DNA of 60,000 nucleotides from Prorocentrum cordatum (GCA_963575745.1 CAUYUJ010014183.1:428051-488050), one strand, 5' to 3'; shown: positions 1 through 11,735, counted from the stretch's first letter. Numbers and translations are program-made. The notes: generated from the letters alone by a model not told the origin.

Positions 1-210
1 GAGCGGGGCGCTCCGGTCGTGCGACGGAGACGCCTCGCGTGCACAAGCCCAGGGCGCCTGACTTGCCCTTCGCATTACATCTCATGCACACGACACGAGG
101 TAATTGCACCGTCCTCGTTGGAGTACCCCGTGTGCGAAGTTGTGGCCCCAAATTGTGACACTTTTCAATCACATGTATGTAGTCACCACGCGGGACGGAC
201 AGGCGAATGA

Positions 211-993
211 CGACCTCGCCCTGATGGCGGACTGGAGGCTCACGGCGGCCTCGTCTGCGAGCAGCGGAGGAGGAGGAGCCGCTGGTGGGGGCAAGCGCGA
301 AAGGGGGGGGAGCAGGCGCCGAAGATCCTCAAGGTGAAGGCAGGAGGACGAGGACCAGGCGCACGGCCGCAACGAGACCAGGTCGACCAGGTGGACGCGG
401 TGACCACACTGCAGAGGGCGGGGCTGCGCCAGGACCAACGCAGCAGAGAGCACAAACACATGTTGTGCCAGTTCGTCTCGCTGGCGAATGGGAACTCAGT
501 GAGCCAGGCGGGCCTGCAGGCAGGAGCGACGTACAACACAGAGGTCCAGCTGCGAGGACGAAGGCATGGGCTTGGAGCTCCGTTTCCACATGTGGCGCCG
601 GTGGTAGTGGACGCGCTGGAGGCGGTGAGCCAGGACGGAGCCAAGGATGTGCTGGGTAAGTACAAGGAGCTGATCAACAGCCCAGCGGGCAGAACAGCGG
701 TGAAGGAGCTGTTCGGCTGCTTCCTGGTGAAAGAGGCGTACAGCGAGGACGGGATGGACCACCACGACATCAAGGTGAAGATCACGTACCAGATCAACCG
801 AGCAGCAGACCTCGAGGTGGCCATGACTACCAAGCGGATGATGGACTCCATGCCGACGCCACAATTGCTGCGGAGGGCGATGTACGCAAACGTCCTGAGG
901 CAGGGGGCAGAAGAGGGAGACGGGCCAGCGCCGAAGGACGAGCTGACGAGGGTGGCGGAGCGACAGCTGAACGCGCTGCAGCAGAGGTACTAG
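211..993 (+). CDS. Unrecognised coding stretch, hypothetical protein
   Basis: A frame is open from 211 to a TAG at 991-993 and reads as ordinary protein from about 540 onward, with balanced composition and mostly G or C at third positions. The central part contains RRHGLGAPFPH followed by helical, charged sequence and ends NALQQRY. I do not recognise a domain; the pattern recalls repeat-encoded dinoflagellate proteins of unknown function, but that is an impression. The start is uncertain: the frame has a GTG at 334, while an ATG at 224 lies in another frame and would need a slip, for example in the eight-G run at 303-310. It may be an exon or a decayed multicopy gene. No neighbour gives context. 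Confidence 0.45.
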   Translation, partial: RPRPDGGLEAHGGLVCEQRRRRSRWWGQARKGGEQAPKILKVKAGGRGPGARPQRDQVDQVDAVTTLQRAGLRQDQRSREHKHMLCQFVSLANGNSVSQAGLQAGATYNTEVQLRGRRHGLGAPFPHVAPVVVDALEAVSQDGAKDVLGKYKELINSPAGRTAVKELFGCFLVKEAYSEDGMDHHDIKVKITYQINRAADLEVAMTTKRMMDSMPTPQLLRRAMYANVLRQGAEEGDGPAPKDELTRVAERQLNALQQRY

Positions 994-1172
994 ATCTGAG
1001 AAGAAAACGACAGCAGTTGGTTCCTCCTGTGCGGCAGTGGGCAGTAGATTACGACAACCCAACAGTGAGGATGACTCTCAGGCGGATGGCAGCGGAGGGA
1101 AGTGAGTACGCCAGACAAGTATTAGCAGGGGCGGAGAGGATGCATGAACAGCGTCGGGGGGGGGGGCTGCGC
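990..1172 (+). pseudogene. Possible continuation of the preceding coding stretch in another frame
   Basis: After the TAG at 991-993 a different frame stays open to about 1,172 and reads as plausible protein (AVDYDNPTVRMTLRRMA, then AGAERMHEQ), before a run of G at 1,157-1,167. It has no start of its own. It could be the same protein after a one-base frameshift, or chance. Confidence 0.25.
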
Positions 1173-1407
1173 CTAGGTAGGTAGGTCCCACCCCATTGCA
1201 GTGTAAGCGGACAGTGGTCTCTTACGCTGCAGCGGCCCTCCTTCGCTGTAGAACGACTGCGGCAAGGAGGAGCCGCAGGCCAGGTCCAGCCGTGCTCGTA
1301 AGGCTTTGCTGGGGCGAATTTCCTATCATCGCAGAGGGCAACGAATCCCACGAAGAGGGGCATCGCTGCAGTAGCTCAATGGCTATCGGATTGGGGCGCC
1401 CTCCCAA

Positions 1408-1985
1408 CGCACTCACTCATTCACCCACTCATTCACTCAGTCACTCACTCACTCCTCTTCCTCCTCCTCCTCCCCTCCCCACCGCTTTCCTCCTCGAACA
1501 TCCTATGGTTCTTCCTCGTCTCTCCTCCTCTTCCTCCTCCTCCTCTTCCTTCCTTCCTTCCTCCCTCCACCCTCCTCCCTCCTCACGTTTTCCCATGTGT
1601 TCCTGCCTCCTACTTCCGCCTTCCTCCTCATTACTCGTCCTTCTTCCTTTATTTGCGTCCTTCCTTCCTTCTACCCACCCCCTTCCTCATCCTCCTCCTC
1701 CTCCTTCCTCTTTCATCCGTCCTCTTTCCTCCTTCCTCTTTCCTCCTTCTTTCCTTCATCCTCCTTCCTGCCTCCTTCCTCCTTCCGCCGTCTGCCTTCT
1801 GCCTTCCTCCTCCGTTCTCGTCATCCTGCCTTCCTTCCTTCCATTCTTTCACTCATTCCATCCCTCACTCCTCCTCCTCCTTCCCCTCCTCCTCACCTTC
1901 CTTTCCCCTAGCACTCCTTGTCTAGTTTCCTCCGTCCTCCATCCTCCTTCCTTCTCCTCCTTTTCCTCCTCCTTCTTCCTCGTTT
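1408..1985 (+). repeat. Pyrimidine-rich simple-sequence region
   Basis: A CACT/CATT tetranucleotide stretch (1,408-1,452) leads into about 530 bases made almost entirely of TCC, TTCC and CCTT motifs on the plus strand. Long open frames here are low-complexity S/P/F/L translations, not genes. Confidence 0.9.
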
Positions 1986-2374
1986 GCTTACAGACGTCCT
2001 GGTGTCTTCTCCGCAAGCCTGAGCACGCTTGCTTCCGTAATTCGACGTCGAGGGGGACAGGGGGGATTGGAGGAGGGCGAGACGGGGAGGGGTGAATGAG
2101 GGATCAAGGGGGCGCGGAAGTGTGGAGGGAACAGAGGAGGCGGAGAAGATAGGAAATGGGGGGGAAGATGAAAAGGGGAGGGGAGGTGGACCCCTCTCCC
2201 CCTTGTCCATCATCGTCTCCCTCTCCCTCTTCCCATCCCCTTCTACAATTACACAATATGAAAATACTCTCCCACTTCCCCTGATGGCGTCCGGAAGATA
2301 TTCGGCACCCCCCCGCGTACTGTTTTTTTACACACAGGATTCCCCGGAGTTGGGTTTTCGCTTGTGTTTTTTTC
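1986..2374. other. No gene seen; purine-rich then AT-richer spacer
   Basis: 2,050-2,200 is GA-rich and 2,200-2,374 is mixed sequence. I see no conserved motif or gene. Confidence 0.6.
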
Positions 2375-2530
2375 TAAAATGCTGCTCTCGCTGAGGCGCC
2401 GGCCTCATTTCTGCTCCCGAATCGTTCCGAATCGTGCTCCCGCTCCAGCGTGGGCCTCATTTTCGGATCGGTGTTTGGCCTCCGTCGTTGAGGATGGCGT
2501 TCTCGCCCCAGCGCGGGCCTCTTTCTCGCG
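2375..2530 (+). repeat. Degenerate tandem repeat with GGCCTC core
   Basis: Motifs of the form gctctcgc-tgaggcgccggcctc recur at intervals through 2,380-2,525 (GCGCCGGCCTC, GCGTGGGCCTC, GCGCGGGCCTC). They resemble loosely the ~80-bp units near 13.1 and 58.2 kb. Confidence 0.45.
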
Positions 2531-2548
2531 CGCCCATCCGCCCGCCAC

Positions 2549-2617
2549 CACCGCACCACACCACACCACACCACACCACACCACACCACACCACACCACA
2601 CCACACCACACCACACC
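2549..2617 (+). repeat. (ACACC)n pentanucleotide microsatellite
   Basis: About a dozen near-perfect copies of a 5-bp CACAC/ACACC unit that run directly into the hexamer array. Confidence 0.95.
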
Positions 2618-2797
2618 AGCACCAGCACCAGCACCAGCACCAGCACCAGCACCAGCACCAGCACCAGCACCAGCACCAGCACCAGCACCAGCACCAGCAC
2701 CAGCACCAGCACCAGCACCAGCACCAGCACCAGCACCAGCACCAGCACCAGCACCAGCACCAGCACCAGCACCAGCACCAGCACCAGCACCAGCACC
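2618..2797 (+). repeat. (ACCAGC)n hexanucleotide array
   Basis: About 30 essentially perfect copies of CAGCAC. A 6-bp unit keeps all frames open (His-Gln, Ala-Pro, Val-Leu dipeptides), so the long frames across it are artefacts. The near-perfect copies suggest recent expansion. Confidence 0.97.
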
Positions 2798-2871
2798 ACA
2801 CCACCACAACCACGCACACACGCACGCACGCACGCACGCGCACCACCACCCACTACGCACGCGCGCGCGGA

Positions 2872-2995
2872 GCCACAGGTCCGCTACGACACGCGTCCGC
2901 GGATAGAGAAAATCAGCGCCATGGTAAGGGATGGGAGGGAGGGGTAGGACGTCAGATATGACGCGAGCGCACCTAGCTTGTCTCCCTCCCCTCCC
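2872..2995 (-). repeat. Dispersed repeat, inverted relative to the copy at 53.88 kb
   Basis: The reverse complement carries GTGCGCTCGCG, then TGACGTCCTACCCCTCCC, then CCATGGCGCTG and CGCGGACGCGTG, in the same order and spacing as plus-strand 53,885-53,985. It is noncoding and probably an old dispersed repeat. Confidence 0.6.
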
Positions 2996-3530
2996 CCCCT
3001 CCCCTCCTCCTCCCCCCAGAGCCGTGGTACACTTCGAGGCGCCTTCGGGCCAGCAAACCCGAGTCGCTTTTCTGCTCGCACGGGTGCCTCCCTCCCCCTG
3101 CCTCACCCCCCTGGCAATCTCGCAATCTCTCCCTTGATCGACTACTCCCGCTGGAGCGGTCAACCAAATCCGGCCGCGCTGGCAGGCGCGAGGGATACGA
3201 GAAGGGGGAAGAGGGGGGGAGGACGAGGAACAGCAGAAGGATGAGCGGTATGAGGGGCAAGGGGGGTGGTAGAAGCAAGATGGCGACGATGAGGAAAATC
3301 ATGCGCGGTAGGATGGGGTGAGAGGAGCAAGACAAGGAGGCGGAAGAGGAACAAAAGAAAGAGACGTAAGAAGACATCTCTGGGACGCCGGATAAGCCAC
3401 ACGGTTCCCTCTCATACTGCTCGCCCCATCCGGCCTTCTGGTGCTCCCCCCTCCCACGGTTGTTCTCTTTCCTCTCCCTCCCTCCCTCCATCTCCATCGT
3501 CCCCCCTTTCCCTCCTTCCTTCCCTCTCCA
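2985..3530. other. Alternating pyrimidine- and purine-rich sequence, no gene
   Basis: 2,985-3,020 and 3,460-3,540 are C/T-rich and 3,180-3,380 is G/A-rich. No gene or conserved motif is seen. Confidence 0.6.
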
Positions 3531-3990
3531 CCCCATCTCCTCCATCAGATTCCTAACCTCTCGCTCCTCCAAGTCCGAGCCATCTCCCGCACCAGCTCTA
3601 GATCTCCCGAGTTGCATGCGAATTGCGATTGAACTTGCGCTCCATTCTGCATTTCCATTGTATGCTGCTTTGTGTTGGACACTGCACTCGGACTTAATTT
3701 GAAACTGTATTTCGATGTGCATACCGGTTGCATGTCGAGTGTAGCCGAATGGTTGTTTCTTGTTGCTTCTCGATTACATGTTGCATTGCAAGCATTGGTG
3801 TCGATGTACATGTTGTTTGATGTGTGTTTCGATATGCGTATGTGTTTCAAGTGTAGTTGCATATTGATGTGTACTTATTTCCACTCAACCGCGGGACAAT
3901 CTGCGGGACAACGATGGGACAACCACAAGACAACCGTCGGACAGCCATCGGGACGAAATGATACCGGAGAACAAAAACCAATCAGATTTG
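3531..3990. other. Lower-GC spacer with short GGGACAAC repeats
   Basis: 3,600-3,885 is unusually AT-rich for this window. 3,890-3,960 holds loose ~11-bp repeats of the type GGGACAACCA. No gene seen. Confidence 0.5.
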
Positions 3991-4258
3991 TATTAGGGCT
4001 ATAGGGCTATAGGGCTATAGGGCTATTGGGCTATAGGGCTATACGGCTATCGGGCTATAGGGCCATAGGGCTATCGGGCTATAGGGCTATAGGACTGTGA
4101 CCTATAGGGCCATAGGGCTATAGGGCTATGCGGCTATAGAGCTATATGGGCTATGGGGCTATAGGGCTATAGGGATATAAGGCTATTAGGGATATGAGGC
4201 TATAAGGCTATAGGGCTACAGGGCTATAGGGCTATAGGGCTATAGGGCTACTGGGCTA
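3991..4258 (+). repeat. 9-bp minisatellite (GGGCTATAG)n
   Basis: Roughly 28 copies of a 9-bp unit GGGCTATAG, with point variants and occasional 7-12 bp units. Confidence 0.95.
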
Positions 4259-4385
4259 TTGGGCACCCCCGGGCACCCGGGCACCCCCGGGCACCCGGGC
4301 ACCCCTGGGCACCCGGGCACGGCCACCGAAATCGGCCACCCGGGCACCCCTGGGGCACCCGGGCACCCGGCCCCGGCCACCGAAA
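4258..4385 (+). repeat. GGGCACCC tandem repeat
   Basis: Repeats of GGGCACCC/GGGCACCCC, with a second-order unit ending in GGCCACCGAAATCGGCC (4,322-4,338 and 4,376-4,392). Confidence 0.85.
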
Positions 4386-4399
4386 TCGGCCGCCGACCT

Positions 4400-6039
4400 C
4401 ACCTCAGCTTTATATCCGCTAGGACCCCTACAGAAGCAAGCTCTGATTGGGGAACTATGGGATACCCCGCACCACAACCACGGTGCAAAACGGAACAACC
4501 CACGTTACAACTCATGAGAAAACCACGGGACAACCCGGCGGCCCCCCGCGAGAAGTACGGCAAAACATGTGGCCGGACGTGATCCTGGCTGGCACACCGT
4601 CGTCCTCGCGCAGCTTCGCCTCGCCCGCATGCGCTCATGACACGAACCGAAACCGACCTCCTGGCTGGGGTTACTTCGGGTCCGCCCCCCCAACCTCTCC
4701 GATTCGAGAGGTGGCGCAGAGTCGCCATCCGCGCCCAGAGAGATCGCAGCGCCCTGTCCCATAGGGCTGCCTGTCTGGACATGTGCTCGACCATGGCGGC
4801 GATTCTGACCTGAGGCGGCACCGCAAGGGTGAATTGGTGGAGGGGGAGGAACAGAGACTGGTAGTGGAGGACAAGCGACATGTAGCATGTAGAGGGCAGA
4901 CGGGTAGGTGCATCGACACACCTCGAGATCTGGGGAGGGGCCGTGCAGGGGAACTGGAAAGGGAGCCAGGGAACGGGGAGTGAATAGAGAAGGTGACGCG
5001 GGAGGCCCGTGGAGATGCCGGGAGGAAGACAAGGGGGACGCGAAAAGCAGACGGGGCACCCTTGAGGAAGGGGATGGGAAGTGCCGCGGAGAGGAAGCGG
5101 ACCCAGCCATGCGATGTCGTGATTTTCCAAGACGCCTTCCGTGGAAATCCCGACCCGTTCCCCAGGATCGAATCCGAGTCGTTTTTCGTACGGTCTCGGG
5201 GCCTGGTGAAGGCTCCCAGAGGCCGAACATTGAGAGACACAATCTTCCTGATTATTTAGTATGCTGCACTTCTGGGGAGAGAGAGAGAGAGAGAGAGTGA
5301 TGACAAGGAAGGAAACGCATATCGGATCCGATCCGATCGCGCCCCGACGCGGAACTGGCCCTCCGAAAAAGACGGGAGGGCAGCGCGCTGGGGAGCCGTG
5401 CTCACCGCGGGTCCCGAGGTGCGACGTCATACTGGGCAGGCGGTGAACGACGAAAAGAAAAACGATGACATGGCGACTTTACGCTGCGGCTTTTACGCAC
5501 GACCATGCGCGAGCAACTTACGCGCGAATGTCGGCGCAATCGACCCCGTTTTTTTCGCTCAGGTTGCGACGCGCAGCGACGGGACAGACATCCGAAAACT
5601 CCATCCAACGCACGAGGCGGTGACGAGGCCAGCGACGGGCGGCAGCCAGGAGAAAGCCTGGAAACACCAGACAGCTCACGGGGCGGCGACGAGGCGGCGG
5701 CGAGGCGGATGTTAGCCCCCGCTGAGAAACAGCTGCCCCACAAGTGGGCGGCGGGCAAACAGGGGCTCATCCATCTTTCGCAAGACTTGGGTAGATACAT
5801 GACATACGAATACTTTGAACGTAGGTTGTGTTTCCGCCCGCCCAAGAACTAGGACTCCCAAAACGAAAGACAAAACGAGACTTCTGGCACGATTGGCATG
5901 GGAGGTGGATCAGCTAGGACTCGTTCGCATGGCTCGGTTGTTGCCTTCCCTGCAGGACGGGAACCTCGCTATCCATGGACAGATCTTGTGGAATAGAGGC
6001 CAAGGGAATTCAATGCACAAGCCGAGGGAGGGGGAGGGG
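4400..6039. other. No gene seen; includes (GA)n and GGCGACGAGGC repeats
   Basis: A (GA)n microsatellite lies at 5,277-5,297, and a GGCGACGAGGC-type short repeat at 5,600-5,710. Open frames here overlap in several frames without recognisable domains. Confidence 0.5.
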
Positions 6040-6240
6040 AACAACCGAAAAGAAGGCAGACTCTGCGCTATTCCCGCCAGGAAGGGACATCCCTCGCCGA
6101 ACTTCGATGTGCTGTCCTCCCTGGGTGAGGGCCCACAGCGTTGGAGGATTGACTCCCTCCAGGCGGCCTCTGCCTCTGTGGAGACCCAGTCCACGACCGG
6201 CTGCCAGGTCTCAAACTCCTCCACTAGCTCGAGGTCCTGA
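6040..6240 (-). pseudogene. Possible orphan exon (minus strand)
   Basis: On the minus strand, CTCTCAG at about 6,236 could be a splice acceptor. It is followed by a frame reading DLELVEEFETWQPVVDWV, then STEAEAAWRESILQRCG. Third positions are mostly G or C, as expected for dinoflagellate coding DNA, and composition is protein-like. No family is recognised and no neighbouring exon was found. It may be a lone exon or chance. Confidence 0.25.
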
Positions 6241-6493
6241 GAGCAACATGCCCTGACATCCACCGGTATGCATTTTTTCAACCTGTGACCCCAGAGGTCC
6301 CAATCGCTTCCCCGAGAACAATTGCTCGTCCCAGTTGCATGTTTTATTGTCCCGGGGCCCATGAAATTCAACCGAAGCCAGAAATCGAGGACAAACGCCC
6401 AGATTCAGAAAGTCATGCCCTCAGAGATCTGGGTGGTGAATGGGCAGGGGGGGACTGCCTCCGCGGCACCGCAATGCAGGCCAAAGCATGCAC

Positions 6494-6530
6494 ACAACAG
6501 TCCGCTGTGCAGTCGAGAGCATCGGAGAAA
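6494..6530 (+). repeat. 37-bp direct repeat, copy 1
   Basis: Identical over 37 bases to 6,757-6,793. It begins ACAACAGTCCGCTGTGCAGT. The 226 bases between the copies include a purine-rich GAGGACAACGAGGAG-type tract. Confidence 0.95.
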
Positions 6531-6756
6531 CCTGATCGGACAAGAACGGGAAGCGCCGCTGTAGTCTAATGGGCGTATTGGTTGAAGAAGAAACGTAAGG
6601 CGAGGACAACGAGGAGTCGATGACGAGGACGACGTGGCGAACGTGAGGATAGCGAGGAAAGCATTGGGACAACGAGGAGGAAGAGAAGCACAAGGACGAG
6701 GACGAAGAGAACGAGGGCGAGTACGAGGAGGAGTGCGGAGGGCGATGATGACGACA

Positions 6757-6793
6757 ACAACAGTCCGCTGTGCAGTCGAGAGCATCGGAGAAA
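6757..6793 (+). repeat. 37-bp direct repeat, copy 2
   Basis: Exact second copy of 6,494-6,530; similarity stops abruptly on both sides. Confidence 0.95.
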
Positions 6794-6889
6794 TCCGCCA
6801 CTGTGCCTGCGGCGCGTCTGGGAGTGCTGGAATGCTACTGGACCGCGCGTGCTATGACAACCACCCCCCTCCTGATGTTACTACCCGGC

Positions 6890-7625
6890 GCCCCTTTCGG
6901 CCTCAAGACGGCTAAAGGGAGCCCTGAAACCGTCCCGAAACAGCTGCACGAAACGCCCCAGGTCTTCCAAAGACGGCCCATCGAGGTCCCAAAGGCTACA
7001 ATCAAGCTCCTGCCAGAAGGAACGGTACACAAAGAACGAAGCCCCTTGTATACCGCAAAAGCGCCCAGGTGCACAAAGAGCGCTAGAGGAACAACCATGC
7101 AATGACCTAAGGAACAGCCATCCCCTTCCAAATTTTGAACTGGTCATCATTTCAGCGCGCTGACTGTGCAAGAGGTCCAAAGAAGCCGTCGGGAGAGGCT
7201 CAACTAGGCCTCTAGGGGGAGCATCAAATATGAAGAAACGTTGAACAAACAATGACACGCCAAGGTTTTTGCTGCCGTGTCTTGTCGGCTTCGAATCGTC
7301 ACGAGAAGGACTCAGAGAACGCCCAGAAACCCCAACGCTGCCCGAAACGGCCCCACCAGCGAACTTTTCGGCTTCCAGACGGCCCCAAGGCAACCGCACA
7401 ACGTCAGCAATAAGCCGCATGACCATGCAAGACGACCAACGAACCCCAAATCAATGGTTGTGCTTCCGAAGCTTTTCGGCTTCATATCGCCCTGGGGAAG
7501 CTCTGGCGAGTGCCCAGAGGCTCCCAAAATGGTCCCAAGGGCGCCCCAATGCAGCCCCAAAAGGGCTCCGAGACGGCTCCGATACATGCCCAGACGTCCC
7601 AAATACAAAGAACTCTAAAATTGTG
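6890..7625. repeat. Degenerate short repeats rich in GGCCCCAAG / GGCTCCGAGA
   Basis: Short motifs such as CCCCAAAAGGGCTCCGAGA and CAGACGGCCCCAAGG recur irregularly. The same style appears at 8,600-8,870 and 11,740-11,970. No coding signal is seen. Confidence 0.45.
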
Positions 7626-7635
7626 GATAAGAGTG

Positions 7636-7762
7636 AGGGGACGGGCGCAGGGTGGGTCGCGGGTGAGTCGCGGGCGGGTCGCAAGGTGGGTCGCGGGATG
7701 GGTCGCAGGGTGGTCACGGGGTGGATTGCTGGTGGGTCGCGGGCGGGTCGCGGGCGAGGGGC
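7636..7762 (+). repeat. 12-bp minisatellite (GGGTCGCGGGTG)n, short copy
   Basis: About ten variable units of GGGTCGCGGGTG/GGGTCGCGGGCG. The long copy of the same array is at about 45.0-45.67 kb. Confidence 0.9.
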
Positions 7763-7862
7763 ACGACAACAAAGCAACAACGCAACAACACTCCGCGAAG
7801 CGGAACCCCACTTCAGCCACGCACCAAGCGGCAATGAATAACCGTTTAGCCCCCTCACTCTG
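7763..7862 (+). repeat. Conserved tail of the GGGTCGCGGG repeat family
   Basis: After the 12-bp array comes CAACAA-rich sequence, then CCACTTCAGCCACGCACCA and a CCCCCTCACTCTGA end. The same modules in the same order follow the array at 45,674-45,796, so array and tail behave as one dispersed repeat. Confidence 0.7.
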
Positions 7863-8599
7863 ATGGCGCTATCTGGTCTTCGGGGGAGCTCTGTGGAACA
7901 ACCGCGCCCGACACGGACACGAGACCCACGACGGGCGCCCGGCGGCCCCCCGAGACCCCCGAGAGGGCCCAAGCCGAGAACGAAAACGAAGACGAACGAG
8001 GAACAAGGAGTAGAAAGAGGCTGAGGGAAAGGCGCGAGTGTCCAAGACCCGCACCAGTTTGCACAACGTACACATCTGGAGTGGGCCTAAAACTCGACCT
8101 CCTTCCTGCTGCGCTGCTGCGCTGCTGCGCTGGCATGGTGGCGGGATGTGCCGCAGGCTGCCGGATTCTCTGAAAAGGGTGTCACTTCGCAGGGCTGCTT
8201 CCTTGGTCCCTTCTCTTCCCCACGGCCTCGACCCAACGGAATCCCACCAAACTTCTGGGCGTATGCAATCATGCCTCTTCGGGGAAGGGTTTCACCCCTC
8301 CCCATGAAGTGCCCGAGGGCCCCATGAAGTGCCAGAGGGTCATTTCACCTGTTAGGCTTAATCTTGCTTCCAATATGGCCCCAAGCTGGCTCAAGGTAGT
8401 CGGCGACTGATCACGAGGGTCAGCATGCATCCATGAGACCGCAACACCACCCGAAGCAAGCTCTAAGTGGCCACGGAGACTCCCATGAAGATCCCCGACA
8501 CGCTAAGCTCCTTCAAACACATGATGTGTTTCAACATGTTGTTGCTTCTCGCCGTTCCGATTCCGATGAGCCTCCGAGGCTCAAGATGGCAACAAGATC
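7863..8599. other. No gene seen
   Basis: GC-rich mixed sequence with a short GCTGCGCT repeat at 8,108-8,131. Nothing else is recognisable. Confidence 0.5.
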
Positions 8600-8870
8600 T
8601 GTCAAGCGAGTCCCACGATGGGCCCACAAGAGGTCCAAGACGGTCACCATTGCGTCCAAGAGCGCCCCAATAGCGTCTCAAGAGGGCTCCAAGATGCGAT
8701 CTCTCGGGCTCCAGAGGGGCAGTGCCAGCCTGCGCCGCCCCCTCTTGGACCTCCGAGAAGACCCCCAAGGCCTCCGAGATGGCCTCAGGATGGCACCAAC
8801 GGCTCCCAGCACGGCCCCAAGAGAGCTCCGAGATGGCTCAAAGAGGACTCCAATAAATTTTCACCTATTC
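8600..8870. repeat. Degenerate GGCTCCGAGATGG-type repeats
   Basis: Motifs such as GGCTCCAAGATG, CTCCGAGATGGCCTCA and GGCCCCAAGAGAGCTCCGAG recur every 12-30 bases. They resemble 6.9-7.6 and 11.7-11.97 kb. Confidence 0.5.
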
Positions 8871-11735
8871 ATGTCGAATGGTCTTCTTTCGACAGCTCGC
8901 GTGGGGATCGTCTGTGGATGGGCTGGTGTGCGTTCTCTGCACATAGTTGGGCTGCCCGCAATGCATGATGTGCCGCCCTTCGAAGGCAAAGGATCGTAAT
9001 ACATTGCACGGTAGGACAAAGGTTGCCGAGACCAACACCATCACCGCCACCAAGGCAAAGGGGAACACGGGAAACCTTCATACAGGCATACACGTAAGAA
9101 GACAAAGGAATCCACCTGGGAAGGTGGGCACCTACACTAACAGCGCAGACTAGAGAGCACAAGGGGAAGAGACACGTACAACAAGATAGGCCCAGGAATC
9201 ACTCCTGAGGAGACCCTGGCAATTGCGTCGACATGCCGTCGGGCCCTTCCAGCTCGTCGTCCTCGTGGGCTTTCGGATAGAAAACCTGCAGTGAAAACAG
9301 ATACAGCCAACACTAACAACACATAGATGATTCCATATGGGCAAGGATGACATCACTGCAATGTCTGGCGGGCATGGCCCGACATGGCTGTGGCCTGAAA
9401 CCAGAAGTCCATCGTCGATAACATCTGTGCGGCCCGCCTCCCGCTGTGCTGTAGCAGAGGATGGGTAAGAGAGCGGGCATTGTGACCAGGATGATGACGG
9501 GGAGGGATGCAGGCTAAGATAATGCAGTGGGATAGGGGGGCGAAGGGTGACCTCATACTGCGGGCGTTCAACACCCGATTACCCCAAGGCAATGGTCAGA
9601 CCAATTCGCTACTGCATATCAGCCATCTCTTTCGTATCTGCAGCGCCCCCCGTGTCAATCCCCATGAAGGGGGGACTGTCAACACATGAGTAAGTAACGG
9701 GCACTGCACATTCTGCTGCCTCCGCTCTAGATCCTGATTGCAAGCACGTACGCCCCCACCCGTGCCCCGCCCGTGTATTACCACATATCCTTCACCTCTA
9801 CGCTTCGAATAATTTCAGCCTGGACGAGATGGAAAATGGTCAAGAAGACCTGCGCACTCTGCCCTGAAGGGCACGAGACAAAAGCTCCAAACATCAAGGA
9901 CACCAGATGACACAAGTGTCGTCTCCTACAGACCGCATGCCGCAAAACACTGTGCTTGTGGCGTGGGGCAAGGCTGGGTCGGGTGCGGTAGTAATGAATC
10001 AAACGTTAGAGCGCGAGCGCGTACACGCTACTGCCGACACGTTGATCAGTGCAGTCGAGATACAAGCTACAATCTGAGCGTGACCATCTCAGATCGATAT
10101 CGGCGACGTCGACAGACGCAACCTTCACGACCAACACCAAAGCGACGGTGATGGATCACGGTGGATGAGAAATCCCTCCTTTCGTGGCCAATGCCGCGGG
10201 CCTCGTATATCTCCCCATCAGGGCCGACTATGTCCTCACCGCCTGAACGAACAGGAGTATACTCAAGAGAGAGAGAGAGAGAGAGAGAAAAATAAGGAAC
10301 GAGCAGTGCAGTTGAGGAGAGGAATGATAATACGACGAATATGCAGACGAACGTGATGAGGGTGAAGTGAACTCTTGACCTTCAGGCAGAGATGAAACTG
10401 ACCAACAAATCAAAGAAGGCGAAACACTGCAATCCGGTGAGTGGACCTTCCCTGTACAACGACAGTTCAAGTATCTTTCTCACTGACTTCCTCTTCACAG
10501 CTCTCCCTGCCGCCTCCACATCCTCCTTCAACGTCGTCTCCCTTTCCCCTCTCCCCTCAGACTCCCCAACCTCCTCTGCCACCCGAGATGAAAAATATGC
10601 CGAAGTGATTGATTCGGAAGTTCCGGTAGTCCGAGAGTTTTGTGACCAAATGAGACGCAAACATCTTGCATTGGCAAAAACAACATATCGTATAATCTGA
10701 TGTCCAAAACCGTAAGCCTTCCAGTTAGGATGTCAACGCGCCCAACTTTAAACATTGTAGAGCAATCGAATATGAGGGAACCCCCGACTCGGAAATCCTG
10801 GATCTTTGACCCCACTGCTCTTGCCTCGACCCACTCGAATTCTAAGGGGGAAAGGTGGCCAGCTCGGCGTGGCCGGAACCCGGGTCAGCCTCCGCCAGCC
10901 CGCTCGCGCGAAGACACGGGCACACTCTTGGACAACGCCGCAAACTTGTCTTTAGCAACGACGCTGCCCGCTCTTCCTCCTCGTCTTCCTTTCCTCCTCC
11001 TCCTTGTCGTCATCCCACTCTTCTTCATGCCGGGTGTATGTCGGAACTCACGGAGCCCAGCGGGGAGACGGTTCCATGTTAACGCTGTGCGCTTTTATGT
11101 ATCATGCGTCGCGCTATCGATTGATACTCCGTCCTCATCGCCGTTGCGCATTGAGGGATCAACCACGACCTTCTGCAACGGCGTAGCACAAGAATGGGCC
11201 AGATTCTGGAATCCGTCTCGTCTGTGTCTTCCTCCGACCCTTCCCTCCTGCACCTCTGGGATCCGCCCATGCGTCTTCCCCTCGGCCGGCGGCTGCTGCC
11301 CTGGCCGTCCCGCTCGCGCGCTCGCGCGCGTGCCCCGCCGCACGAGTGCGACCCGAACTCGACGAGAAATGGAACGCGTACGGCAAGTTCGTGTCGTGCT
11401 GACGTCGGCGTCTGTTTCTGACACCGCGGGGATCATTCAACCTTGAAGGGTCGGCTTTTTCCAGAACGTCAGATCGTTCAACATCGACCGATTCTGGGTC
11501 GCCGTCGGCCGACACGACGCGAACCTACCTTACATGGGCGTGCCGAAACGAGACCGACGAGCCCTGAGAGGCTTGGAGAGAGCCTCAATAGCCCAACACA
11601 GCCGACGAGGGACCCTACGATGCCTCGAAGATGGTCAGGAAGGCCGCGAGGCGCCTATTAGACCGAAAAACAATTGAACACCATATTTTGTTCAACGTGT
11701 TTTACCTTTCCCCTGTTTTGCCCTCAGGCTGTCAA
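8871..11735. other. No gene seen over about 2.9 kb
   Basis: Mixed sequence of moderate GC. The only clear feature is a (GA)n microsatellite at about 10,264-10,288. Open frames overlap on both strands and show no domain. Confidence 0.5.

Noticed and set aside
2364-3163. Long frames with Ala-Pro, His-Gln or Val-Leu dipeptides on both strands
   Set aside because: Translations of a 6-bp array in every frame, with no start context or flanking domain.
7636-7762. Telomere-like repeat
   Set aside because: The unit GGGTCGCGGGTG is 12 bp and does not match the TTTAGGG-type repeat reported for dinoflagellates.
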